A stretch of DNA of 64,000 nt from Marinomonas rhizomae. GTDB taxonomy: Bacteria; Pseudomonadota; Gammaproteobacteria; Pseudomonadales; Marinomonadaceae. Shown here piece after piece: positions 57,452-64,000 of this stretch. The stretch lies in NCBI RefSeq assembly GCF_024397855.1, contig NZ_CP073343.1:3968001-4032000 (forward strand). The letters are read 5' to 3'. The notes beneath the pieces were generated by a model. That model searched no databases. It was not told the DNA's origin and worked only from the letters and a program-made list of their open reading frames with translations. Numbering within the stretch: position 1 is the stretch's first letter; the number at the start of each line of letters is the position of its first letter. Position numbers and translations under genes: made by a program.

Positions 57452-58774
57452 ATGAGCAGCATGACCCCAAGAGAGACGGTTAACGCCTTAGACAACCACA
57501 TTATTGGTCAGCAAAAAGCAAAGCGCGCAGTCGCCATCGCATTGCGTAACCGCTGGCGTCGTATGCAACTTCCAGAAGACATGCGTGCGGAAGTTACGCC
57601 TAAAAACATTTTGATGATTGGGCCAACAGGTGTTGGTAAAACCGAAATAGCTCGTCGTTTAGCCAAGCTATCTAACGCACCATTCATCAAGATCGAAGCC
57701 ACTAAATTCACCGAAGTAGGCTATGTTGGTCGCGATGTTGAATCCATCATCCGAGATCTAGTTGAAATGGCGATCAAAATGCTGCGCGAGCAAGAAACCG
57801 CAAAATTGCGCCATAAAGCTGAAGACGCAGCAGAAGACCGTATTCTTGATGTGCTATTACCACCCGCTCGTGGTGGCGATCCTGAACTAGAAGACAACAG
57901 CACGCGCCAGACTTTCCGCAAGAAATTACGCGAAGGTCAATTGGACGACAAAGAAATCGACATCGACCTTGCCGATTCTCCAATGGGCGTAGAAATCATG
58001 ACACCTCCTGGTATGGAAGAAATGACCAGCCAGCTTCAAAACATGTTTTCTAGCTTTGGTTCACAGAAAACCAAAAAGCGTAAGATGAAAGTCAAAGAAG
58101 CATTACGCCAAGTTCGTGATGAAGAAGCGGCGAAACTGGTTAACGAAGAAGAGCTAAAAGCCCGTGCGGTTGAAGCGGTTGAGCAAAACGGTATCGTGTT
58201 CTTAGATGAAATCGATAAAGTGGCAAAAAGCTCTGAACGCTCTGGTGGTGAAGTTTCCCGTGAAGGCGTACAACGAGACTTATTACCATTAGTTGAAGGC
58301 TGTACCGTTAGTACAAAATACGGCATGGTCAAAACCGATCATATCTTATTTATTGCGTCTGGTGCCTTCCACTTATCTAAGCCTTCAGACCTTATTCCTG
58401 AGCTACAAGGCCGTTTACCAATTCGTGTTGAATTAGATGCACTAACAGTAAACGACTTCAAACGTATATTGGTTGAACCAAGCGCCTCTTTAACGAAGCA
58501 ATACGTGGCGCTGGCGAAAACAGAGCACATTAATCTGAATTTTACCGAAGAAGGTATTCATCGCATTGCCGAGATCGCGTTCCAAGTGAACGAACGCACT
58601 GAAAATATTGGTGCTCGTCGATTGCACACGGTACTTGAACGCTTACTTGAAGAGGTGTCTTATTCAGCAAGCGATATGCCTGACGATCAGACAGTCGACA
58701 TTACTGCTGCGTACGTAGATGAACAACTTGGCGAAATCGCCGAAAACGAAGACTTGAGCCAATACATTCTGTAA
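57452..58774 (+). CDS. hslU: HslU, ATPase of the HslUV protease
   Basis: An AAA+ unfoldase that feeds HslV. Walker [13 protein letters not shown] is followed by [12 protein letters not shown], a charged intermediate (I) domain (residues about 105-245), Walker [13 protein letters not shown], and a C-terminal helical domain ending EDLSQYIL, the tail that docks into HslV. ATG 57452 has AGAAGAGAA upstream; an in-frame TTG at 57446 is not preferred. Length 440 aa. Confidence 0.96.
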   Translation: MSSMTPRETVNALDNHIIGQQKAKRAVAIALRNRWRRMQLPEDMRAEVTPKNILMIGPTGVGKTEIARRLAKLSNAPFIKIEATKFTEVGYVGRDVESIIRDLVEMAIKMLREQETAKLRHKAEDAAEDRILDVLLPPARGGDPELEDNSTRQTFRKKLREGQLDDKEIDIDLADSPMGVEIMTPPGMEEMTSQLQNMFSSFGSQKTKKRKMKVKEALRQVRDEEAAKLVNEEELKARAVEAVEQNGIVFLDEIDKVAKSSERSGGEVSREGVQRDLLPLVEGCTVSTKYGMVKTDHILFIASGAFHLSKPSDLIPELQGRLPIRVELDALTVNDFKRILVEPSASLTKQYVALAKTEHINLNFTEEGIHRIAEIAFQVNERTENIGARRLHTVLERLLEEVSYSASDMPDDQTVDITAAYVDEQLGEIAENEDLSQYIL

Positions 58775-58814
58775 TTGACTCATACTTTTACAAGAAAAGC
58801 GTTTCTTTAGAAAC

Positions 58815-58835
58815 AGCCCCTTCATTGAAGGGGCT
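58815..58835 (+). terminator. Hairpin after hslU
   Basis: A perfect 10-bp palindrome (agccccttca / tgaaggggct) with one base between arms, preceded by a smaller gtttc/gaaac hairpin. The T run is short, so some read-through into the downstream gene is likely. Confidence 0.6.
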
Positions 58836-58854
58836 TCCATAGGACACTGAGATC

Positions 58855-59238
58855 ATGACAACGCCTGCGCCAACTAATATCAACTACCACAAGCAATCTC
58901 GCGAGTTGGCCATTACTTTTGCTGATGGTCAAAGTTTTCGCCTTAGCGCTGAGTTCTTACGCATTCACTCCCCTTCTGCCGAAGTTCGCGGTCATGGCTT
59001 GCAGATTCCCATTTTGCAATACGGCAAAAAAGACGTTGCGATTAATAACGTCGAAGGCGCAGGCAATTATGCACTGAAGATTTCCTTCGATGATGGCCAC
59101 GATACTGGTCTCTATACTTGGGAATATCTCTACAATATTGGCAAAAACCATGATGAACTCTGGAAAATGTATCTAGATCGCCTTGAAAAAGAAGGCCAGA
59201 CACGTGAAACTTCAATGATTCAAATTCACCAAGTTTAG
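58855..59238 (+). CDS. DUF971 (GBBH-like N-terminal domain) protein
   Basis: A 127-residue single-domain protein of the DUF971 family. The pattern LAITFADGQSFRLSAEFLRIHSPSAEVRGHG and the C-terminal FDDGHDTGLYTWEYLYNIGKN are characteristic. The fold is found at the N-terminus of gamma-butyrobetaine hydroxylase and in Fe-S related proteins, but the stand-alone form has no agreed role. It commonly follows hslU in gammaproteobacteria, as here. Confidence 0.9.
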   Translation: MTTPAPTNINYHKQSRELAITFADGQSFRLSAEFLRIHSPSAEVRGHGLQIPILQYGKKDVAINNVEGAGNYALKISFDDGHDTGLYTWEYLYNIGKNHDELWKMYLDRLEKEGQTRETSMIQIHQV

Positions 59239-59275
59239 TTTTAACCGCATTTTAGCAATCATTGGAAAATTTCTT

Positions 59276-59896
59276 ATGGGATCACTCAGTTTATCGGCAC
59301 TCAGCGCCATTGAAAATGCGATCAACCTCGCCCTTAAACAAGACACACCTTCCCAAGATCGCCTAAGCAAATTGGCAGGACAACAAGTCTTTCTTTATGT
59401 AGAAGACTTTTCCTTCATTTTGCAGATTCATATTCTAGAGCAAGGTGTGATGCTAAACCGCCCAGAAAGCCTAGACGGGATTGAACTAGATCCGCGACTG
59501 GATACCCTTGTACAAGGACCGAGCGCCGCGTACCGAAAATTGCTTGAAGGCGACGGCTTCTTTGATGGCGATTTACGTATCCAAGGAAATGCTCAAGCCT
59601 TAATGACATTGCATAAAGTAATGGAAAACTTCGAGTTCGATTGGGAAGGATTGCTTGCTGATCACATCGGCGATTTATCGGCAGCAGCTCTAGCTCGCCT
59701 ACTTCGCGCCCAATGGTCTTGGAGCAAAGAATTCGCCACCAACGCCAGAATGCAGATGGTTCATCATCTACAAACCGACAGCCAACTGCTGCCAAGCAAA
59801 ATTGAATTCAACAACTTTGTCGATGAAATAGAGCGCTTTGGTACCTTGATTGATCGTACGGAAGCCAAAATCAGAATCCTTGAGAAGAAAAGCTAA
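59276..59896 (+). CDS. ubiJ: UbiJ, ubiquinone biosynthesis accessory factor (SCP2 domain)
   Basis: A 206-residue lipid-binding protein of the SCP2 type that helps organise the aerobic ubiquinone biosynthetic complex. The segment QDRLSKLAGQQVFLYVEDFSF and LRIQGNAQALMTLHKVMENFEFDWEGLLADHIGD are SCP2-like, and a coiled C-terminal segment (FVDEIERFGTLIDRTEAKI) is typical of UbiJ. It starts with GGAAAATTTCTT upstream. In most genomes it lies between ubiE and ubiB; here neither is adjacent. Confidence 0.85.
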   Translation: MGSLSLSALSAIENAINLALKQDTPSQDRLSKLAGQQVFLYVEDFSFILQIHILEQGVMLNRPESLDGIELDPRLDTLVQGPSAAYRKLLEGDGFFDGDLRIQGNAQALMTLHKVMENFEFDWEGLLADHIGDLSAAALARLLRAQWSWSKEFATNARMQMVHHLQTDSQLLPSKIEFNNFVDEIERFGTLIDRTEAKIRILEKKS

Positions 59897-59917
59897 AACC
59901 GCCTTTCTTCTCTTTCC

Positions 59918-60787
59918 TCATGCCTCACTGGTTTTTGCTCGACTGAAATACACACCAACAATCGTTATGACAAAGCCGATAATCTGAATCATGGTCATAG
60001 ATTCGCTGAACAAAAAGTAACTTTCGACCGCGGCTAATGGCGGGGCCAATAACAGCATTGTAGACACCTGTGATGCGCGGACTTTTCTCAATAACCACAC
60101 CATCAAGAAAACGCCGCCGCCAGATAAAACCAGTACGCCCCAGATAACGAGTAAGAACGATTCCAACTGCACTGCAAATAAGGTCTCACCGAGTAGCAAC
60201 ATAAAGCCAATCGAGACCACACTCGCCGCGAGATTTTGAATCGCCATTGAGCTGAAAATATCAGACGATGATATCGACATTTTCTGATAGGTCACACCAA
60301 GAGAAAGAGTAAATATCGCCGCAAAAGCCAAGGTAAATGTCAGCAAAGTGACGCCACCATGGCTCATATCTAACTCTAGTGCTGGACTGATAACCAACAC
60401 TAACCCAATGATGCCAACAAGCATGCCGATGACGCCTTTCAGAGACGTTTTTTCTTTGATCAACAAGAAGGCAAGTAGCGCCACTAAGGCTGGCTGTAAT
60501 GCGCCAATTAAGGCCATAACGCCAGCCGGTAGGCCTTTTGCAATGGCAACATAGGCAAAGCCCAAGTAAAAACCATTCATCAACATACCGGCAATAATAT
60601 GCTTTGGTAAGTCATTCCACGCAGGAAAGCGTCGACGCTGCCACAAGGCGATGCCAAGAAACAGCAAGCCCGCCAACACAAAACGAATACTTAAAAAAAC
60701 GTTAGGATCAATCAGACCGACGATAAGCTTGCCAGTGATAAAGCCTGTTGACCAAATCAATACTAAGAGCACATATAAAAATGCCAT
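59918..60787 (-). CDS. EamA/DMT superfamily transporter
   Basis: A ten-helix transporter of the drug/metabolite superfamily, with two EamA repeats: the first from FLYVLLVLIWSTGFITGKL and the second after GVTLLTFTLAFAAIFTLSLGV. The motifs GALQPALVALLAFLLIKEKTS and LLLAPPLAAVESYFLFSES mark the repeat ends. 289 aa. The substrate cannot be predicted. It is 23 bp upstream-to-downstream from the asparaginase gene and may be cotranscribed. Confidence 0.88.
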   Translation of the reverse strand: MAFLYVLLVLIWSTGFITGKLIVGLIDPNVFLSIRFVLAGLLFLGIALWQRRRFPAWNDLPKHIIAGMLMNGFYLGFAYVAIAKGLPAGVMALIGALQPALVALLAFLLIKEKTSLKGVIGMLVGIIGLVLVISPALELDMSHGGVTLLTFTLAFAAIFTLSLGVTYQKMSISSSDIFSSMAIQNLAASVVSIGFMLLLGETLFAVQLESFLLVIWGVLVLSGGGVFLMVWLLRKVRASQVSTMLLLAPPLAAVESYFLFSESMTMIQIIGFVITIVGVYFSRAKTSEA

Positions 60788-60810
60788 ACAAAATCCCTTT
60801 TAACTTCTCG

Positions 60811-61794
60811 TTATGAGAAGCAGTTTCTAATGTCTTCGCTAGAAGAACCTAAACCTATCAAAAAACTCAATTTCACAAATGCGGCTTCATAAGTCATATC
60901 CTCTCCTGAAACTACACCCGCTTTAACCAATGCAGAACCTGCAGCATAAGCGCCTGCCGCCACGCTTCCCGCGCCACATTGACTCACATTGACAATCACC
61001 ACGCCGCGCTCTGAAGCGGCTTGTAATAGCGCTAAAAGATCAGGATCTTTATCAGGGGCATTACCAGCGCCATAACTTAATAACACCGCGCCTTTTACGT
61101 TTTCACTCAACAACCCTTGCCAATGAGCAGCTTGAACACCAGGGAAGACAGGCAAAATAGTTACAGAACCTTCTTGCATTTCTGGAATCTGAATTTGCAT
61201 TGGTTGCTTAGCAACATCGACAGAGCGCCAGCGCCAATCGATGCCTAACACGCCTCTCTCTGGGCAGTTTGGAGAACTGAAGGCTTGCCAATCACTGGTG
61301 TGCGCTTTATGAGCTCGGTCGCCTTCGATCAAACGACCAGCGAAGAATAGAAACACACCTTTTTTATAGTTTTCACAAGTAAGCTCTTCACAAGCAGAGA
61401 TAGCACCCATCACATTAATCATGGCATCAGTTCGCACCTTATACATAGGCACTTGCGAACCAGTCACAATAATAGGTTTATCACTATGGGCAAACATGAA
61501 AGACAACGCCGCTGAGGTATAAGCCATAGTATCTGTGCCATGCAGAACAATAAAGGCATCGAAGTCATGCCATTTGCTTTCTATATCACGAGCGATGGTT
61601 TGCCAGTCTTTCGGCGTAGCATTGGATGAATCAATCAAGCTTGGGTAACTAGCGATCACAAAATCGTGAGCAAGTTCATCAGCTGCGTTTAAATGTTGAG
61701 TTAAGTGATCTGCAAACGCCGCATCGGGGATTAAGCCTTGCTCTGAAGGCACCATACCAATCGTGCCGCCAGTATAGGCAATATAAATCTTCAT
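60811..61794 (-). CDS. ansA: L-asparaginase, cytoplasmic type I
   Basis: Hydrolyses asparagine to aspartate and ammonia. Both active-site signatures are present: YTGGTIGM near the N-terminus (first catalytic Thr) and the LHGTDTMAYTSAALSFM segment (second Thr, Asp). There is no signal peptide, and the 327 aa length and GAGNAPDKD motif fit the type I (AnsA) rather than periplasmic type II enzyme. Confidence 0.92.
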   Translation of the reverse strand: MKIYIAYTGGTIGMVPSEQGLIPDAAFADHLTQHLNAADELAHDFVIASYPSLIDSSNATPKDWQTIARDIESKWHDFDAFIVLHGTDTMAYTSAALSFMFAHSDKPIIVTGSQVPMYKVRTDAMINVMGAISACEELTCENYKKGVFLFFAGRLIEGDRAHKAHTSDWQAFSSPNCPERGVLGIDWRWRSVDVAKQPMQIQIPEMQEGSVTILPVFPGVQAAHWQGLLSENVKGAVLLSYGAGNAPDKDPDLLALLQAASERGVVIVNVSQCGAGSVAAGAYAAGSALVKAGVVSGEDMTYEAAFVKLSFLIGLGSSSEDIRNCFS

Positions 61795-61861
61795 ATGCTG
61801 ATTCTTCCTCTTTATTAATCCTATTTTACGTGCGGATTATGTCACTTAAGATTTAAAACAT

Positions 61862-61894
61862 AAAAGGCGCTAATCGATTAGAAAAGCGCCTTTT
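61862..61894 (-). terminator. Terminator after argS
   Basis: A 10-bp stem (aaaaggcgct / agcgcctttt) encloses a small palindrome (taatcgatta), with A/T tracts. It ends argS on the minus strand. Confidence 0.85.
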
Positions 61895-61921
61895 AATTTA
61901 TTCGTTAAAGCAGTAGAGAGT

Positions 61922-63655
61922 TTACATACGCTCTAGCGTTTCAATACCTAATAAAGACAGGCCAAGCTTCAGAGTTGAGGCTGTATTCAAAGCCAATTGC
62001 AGACGGCTATGTTTCACGTCATCTTCGGCGTTCAAGATAGGACAGGCTTCATAGAAAGTCATAAAGGTGCCCGCTAAATCGTACAGGTAAGAACACAAGA
62101 AGTGCGGCATACCATCATTAGCAACCTGTTGAATGGCCTCTTCAAACTGACACAATTTCATCGCTAAGGCGCGTTCTTGTGGTTCTTCTACCGAAATATC
62201 ACCTGTCAGACTCGCTAGATCGATTTCAGAGCGTTTAACGATACTTGCTACGCGAGAATAAGCGTACAACAAATAAGGCGCTGTGTTGCCTTCAAAGCTC
62301 AGCATGGTGTCCCAGTTGAACACGTAATCACTGGTACGGTTTTTCGATAGGTCAGCGTATTTGACCGACGCAATACCAACTACACGACCGATGTTTCGTA
62401 GCTCTTCTTCGCTCATCTCTGGGTTCTTCGACGCCACCAATTGATAAGCACGCTCTTGAGCCTCTTCCAACAAAGAAGACAATTTCGCTACGCCGCCAGA
62501 ACGAGTTTTGAATGGTTTGCCATCGCTGCCCATCACAGTACCAAACGGCATGTGTTCCAATTGAGTTTCTGGTTTTACAAAGCCTGCTTTACGAGACAAG
62601 GTAAAAATCTGCTGGAAATGCAAAGACTGGCGCGCATCCACAAAATACAACACACGGTTGGCATTCAAGGTATGCTGACGGAAACGTACCGCCGCTAAAT
62701 CGGTTGTCGCATACAAGAAACCGCCACCGGTTTTCTGCACGATAACCGGCGTAATCTCGCCCTCTTTATTAGCAAACTCCTCCATGAACACACACTGTGC
62801 GCCATTAGATTCTTGCAACATACCCTGTTCTTTCAGCTCACTAACCACGTTCGCCAAATCATCGTTATAGGCACTTTCAGGCATTACGTGCTGGCGCTCT
62901 AAAGACACACCAAGCATCTTGTAGGTTTCTTCACAGTGCGCCATAGAGATTTCGATAAACTCATCCCAAAGCGCCAAACATTCTTCATCACCAGACTGCA
63001 AGGAAACAACTAATTCACGGGCACGAGCAGCGAAAGCTTCGTCCTCGTCAAAGCAAGTTTTAGCGGCACGGTAGAAAGTTTCAAGATCAGCAAGGGCCAT
63101 ACTGATCTTGGCATTTTCGGCGCGTAGGCGTTCCATGTACGCCAACAACATACCGAATTGCGTTCCCCAATCACCTACGTGATTTTGACGAACCACGTGA
63201 TGGCCAAAAAACTCCAGCGTACGAACAACCGCATCACCAATCACCGTCGAACGTAAATGGCCCACGTGCATTTCTTTGGCAAGGTTTGGCGCAGAGTAAT
63301 CCACCACAACCGTTTCAGGCGCTTCAACTGGATTTACATCAAGACGTTCACTGGTACGCAATTGCACCAACTCTTTACTTAACCAAATATTTTTCAAGAA
63401 GATATTGATAAAACCAGGCCCGGCGATTTCGACTTTGTCGGCAAGATCTGAAATATCCAATTTCTCAAGTGTGGCTTGGGCAAAATCACGAGGATTCATT
63501 TTGAGCGCTTTCGCCGCGCCCATAATGCCATTTGCCTGGTAATCACCAAATTGAACTTTTGCCGATTGACGCACTAACGCTTGCGCAGTATCAGATGCGC
63601 CAGCCGCAACCATAGCCGCTTGAATGCGTTGATTTAGAAGAGTTTGAATATTCAC
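61922..63655 (-). CDS. argS: Arginyl-tRNA synthetase
   Basis: Class Ia synthetase charging tRNA-Arg. An N-terminal additional domain is followed by the HIGH-equivalent PNLAKEMHVGHLRSTVIGD, the catalytic Rossmann core with FGTVMGSDGKPFKTRSGG in place of KMSKS, and a C-terminal all-helical anticodon-binding domain ending SLLGIETLERM. 577 aa is normal. In Pseudomonas-type genomes argS lies between priA and the SPOR gene; here it is 6 kb away on the other strand. Confidence 0.96.
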   Translation of the reverse strand: MNIQTLLNQRIQAAMVAAGASDTAQALVRQSAKVQFGDYQANGIMGAAKALKMNPRDFAQATLEKLDISDLADKVEIAGPGFINIFLKNIWLSKELVQLRTSERLDVNPVEAPETVVVDYSAPNLAKEMHVGHLRSTVIGDAVVRTLEFFGHHVVRQNHVGDWGTQFGMLLAYMERLRAENAKISMALADLETFYRAAKTCFDEDEAFAARARELVVSLQSGDEECLALWDEFIEISMAHCEETYKMLGVSLERQHVMPESAYNDDLANVVSELKEQGMLQESNGAQCVFMEEFANKEGEITPVIVQKTGGGFLYATTDLAAVRFRQHTLNANRVLYFVDARQSLHFQQIFTLSRKAGFVKPETQLEHMPFGTVMGSDGKPFKTRSGGVAKLSSLLEEAQERAYQLVASKNPEMSEEELRNIGRVVGIASVKYADLSKNRTSDYVFNWDTMLSFEGNTAPYLLYAYSRVASIVKRSEIDLASLTGDISVEEPQERALAMKLCQFEEAIQQVANDGMPHFLCSYLYDLAGTFMTFYEACPILNAEDDVKHSRLQLALNTASTLKLGLSLLGIETLERM

Positions 63656-63713
63656 AAGGGAGACCTTTAAACAGTAAATATGTCACTAAGAATAGCGACA
63701 TATTAGAATCACA

Positions 63714-63745
63714 CAGCCCTCTCACTGTCACCAATGAGAGGGCTG
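63714..63745. other. Stem-loop between ilvA and argS
   Basis: An 11-bp perfect inverted repeat (cagccctctca 63714-63724 / tgagagggctg 63735-63745) lies in the 135-bp gap. An A tract follows on the plus strand. It may be a terminator for ilvA on the minus strand, but the T run in that direction is weak. Confidence 0.5.
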
Positions 63746-63790
63746 AATTCAAAAAAATAGTTGCGCTAATGATAACCGATTTTCGCGCTT

Positions 63791-64000
63791 TTAGCGAAAG
63801 AACAGCTTACAAGCATCGTTGTTATTTTCGTCTTGATAAGGATAGCCCAGCTCATCTAAGAATTTAGTCACATCGGTTTCTTCGCCTACCGCTTGCAACC
63901 CAACCAAAACACGCCCATAGGCATCGCCATGATTACGATAATGGAACATGGAAATATTCCATTGGCCACCAAGCGTGTTTAAGAATTTTAACAAGGCACC
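63791..64000 (-). CDS. ilvA: Threonine dehydratase (biosynthetic), 3' part (5' end outside window)
   Basis: The last ~69 codons of IlvA, which makes 2-oxobutanoate from threonine for isoleucine synthesis. The visible part is the end of the second ACT-like regulatory domain: FLNTLGGQWNISMFHYRNHG, YGRVLVGLQ and FLDELGYPYQDENNNDACKLF, a pattern specific to the long, isoleucine-feedback-regulated form. The reading frame is open to the window edge, so the gene starts beyond it. Confidence 0.92.
   Translation of the reverse strand, partial: GALLKFLNTLGGQWNISMFHYRNHGDAYGRVLVGLQAVGEETDVTKFLDELGYPYQDENNNDACKLFFR

Overview
The window looks like ordinary chromosome from a marine gammaproteobacterium of the Oceanospirillales type, most likely Marinomonas or a close relative. 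This is inferred from gene order and protein character, because no database search was possible. The supporting signs are the ponA / pil-hof / aroK-aroB / SPOR ATPase / gltB-gltD block, the priA / SPOR / hslV-hslU block, choline-to-betaine oxidation, moderate GC, and many short stem-loop terminators between convergent genes. I saw no rRNA, tRNA, CRISPR array, prophage or transposase gene.

Layout. 1-2.3 kb: end of betB and all of betA (glycine betaine synthesis). 2.4-4.4 kb: periplasmic cpdB. 4.5-6.1 kb: a lone AT-rich gene for an OLD-type ATPase with a TOPRIM-like C-terminus, flanked by stem-loops; it is the best candidate for a horizontally acquired defence gene. 6.3-9.0 kb: YugP-type metallopeptidase, DnaJ-related protein and mltA. 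9.1-11.5 kb: an overlapping ExbB-ExbD-ExbD-TonB operon with long Pro-Glu/Pro-Lys repeats in TonB. 11.7-14.4 kb: corA, a DUF305 lipoprotein, a Met/His-rich small membrane protein and a DUF1127-like peptide. 14.5-19.5 kb: LysE exporter, AraC regulator, cupin, MATE and Bcr/CflA-type MFS exporters; a 94-bp duplication of the MATE 3' end flanks the cupin gene. 19.5-22.5 kb: an 8-oxoguanine deaminase-like amidohydrolase divergent from an orphan NitT/TauT/THI5-type binding protein.

22.6-32.8 kb is the main catabolic unit. A ChvE-GguA-GguB sugar ABC transporter is followed by GguC (FAH fold), an SDR sugar 1-dehydrogenase, an IlvD/Edd-type aldonate dehydratase and a 2-ketoglutarate semialdehyde dehydrogenase, with a LysR regulator at the far end. 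Together these suggest oxidative, non-phosphorylating (Weimberg-type) conversion of a pentose such as L-arabinose or D-xylose to 2-oxoglutarate. GguC is the natural candidate for the 2-keto-3-deoxypentonate dehydratase step. No lactonase gene is present. A cloverleaf-like element sits between the last two genes.

33.1-41.1 kb: a CPA2 antiporter with TrkA-N domain, a 56-residue DUF6435-type protein and gltBD. 41.5-50.3 kb: an AAA/SPOR (DamX-like) protein, aroB, aroK, and a shrunken hof/pil assembly operon whose secretin gene carries a +1 frameshift, divergent from PBP1A. 50.3-53.5 kb: LOG family protein, malic enzyme, a secreted SNase-like nuclease and rpmE; the rpmE terminator lies inside the nuclease signal-peptide codons. 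53.8-59.9 kb: priA, an FtsN-like SPOR protein, hslV, hslU, a DUF971 protein and ubiJ without ubiE or ubiB next to it. 59.9-64 kb: EamA transporter, type I asparaginase, argS and the 3' end of ilvA.
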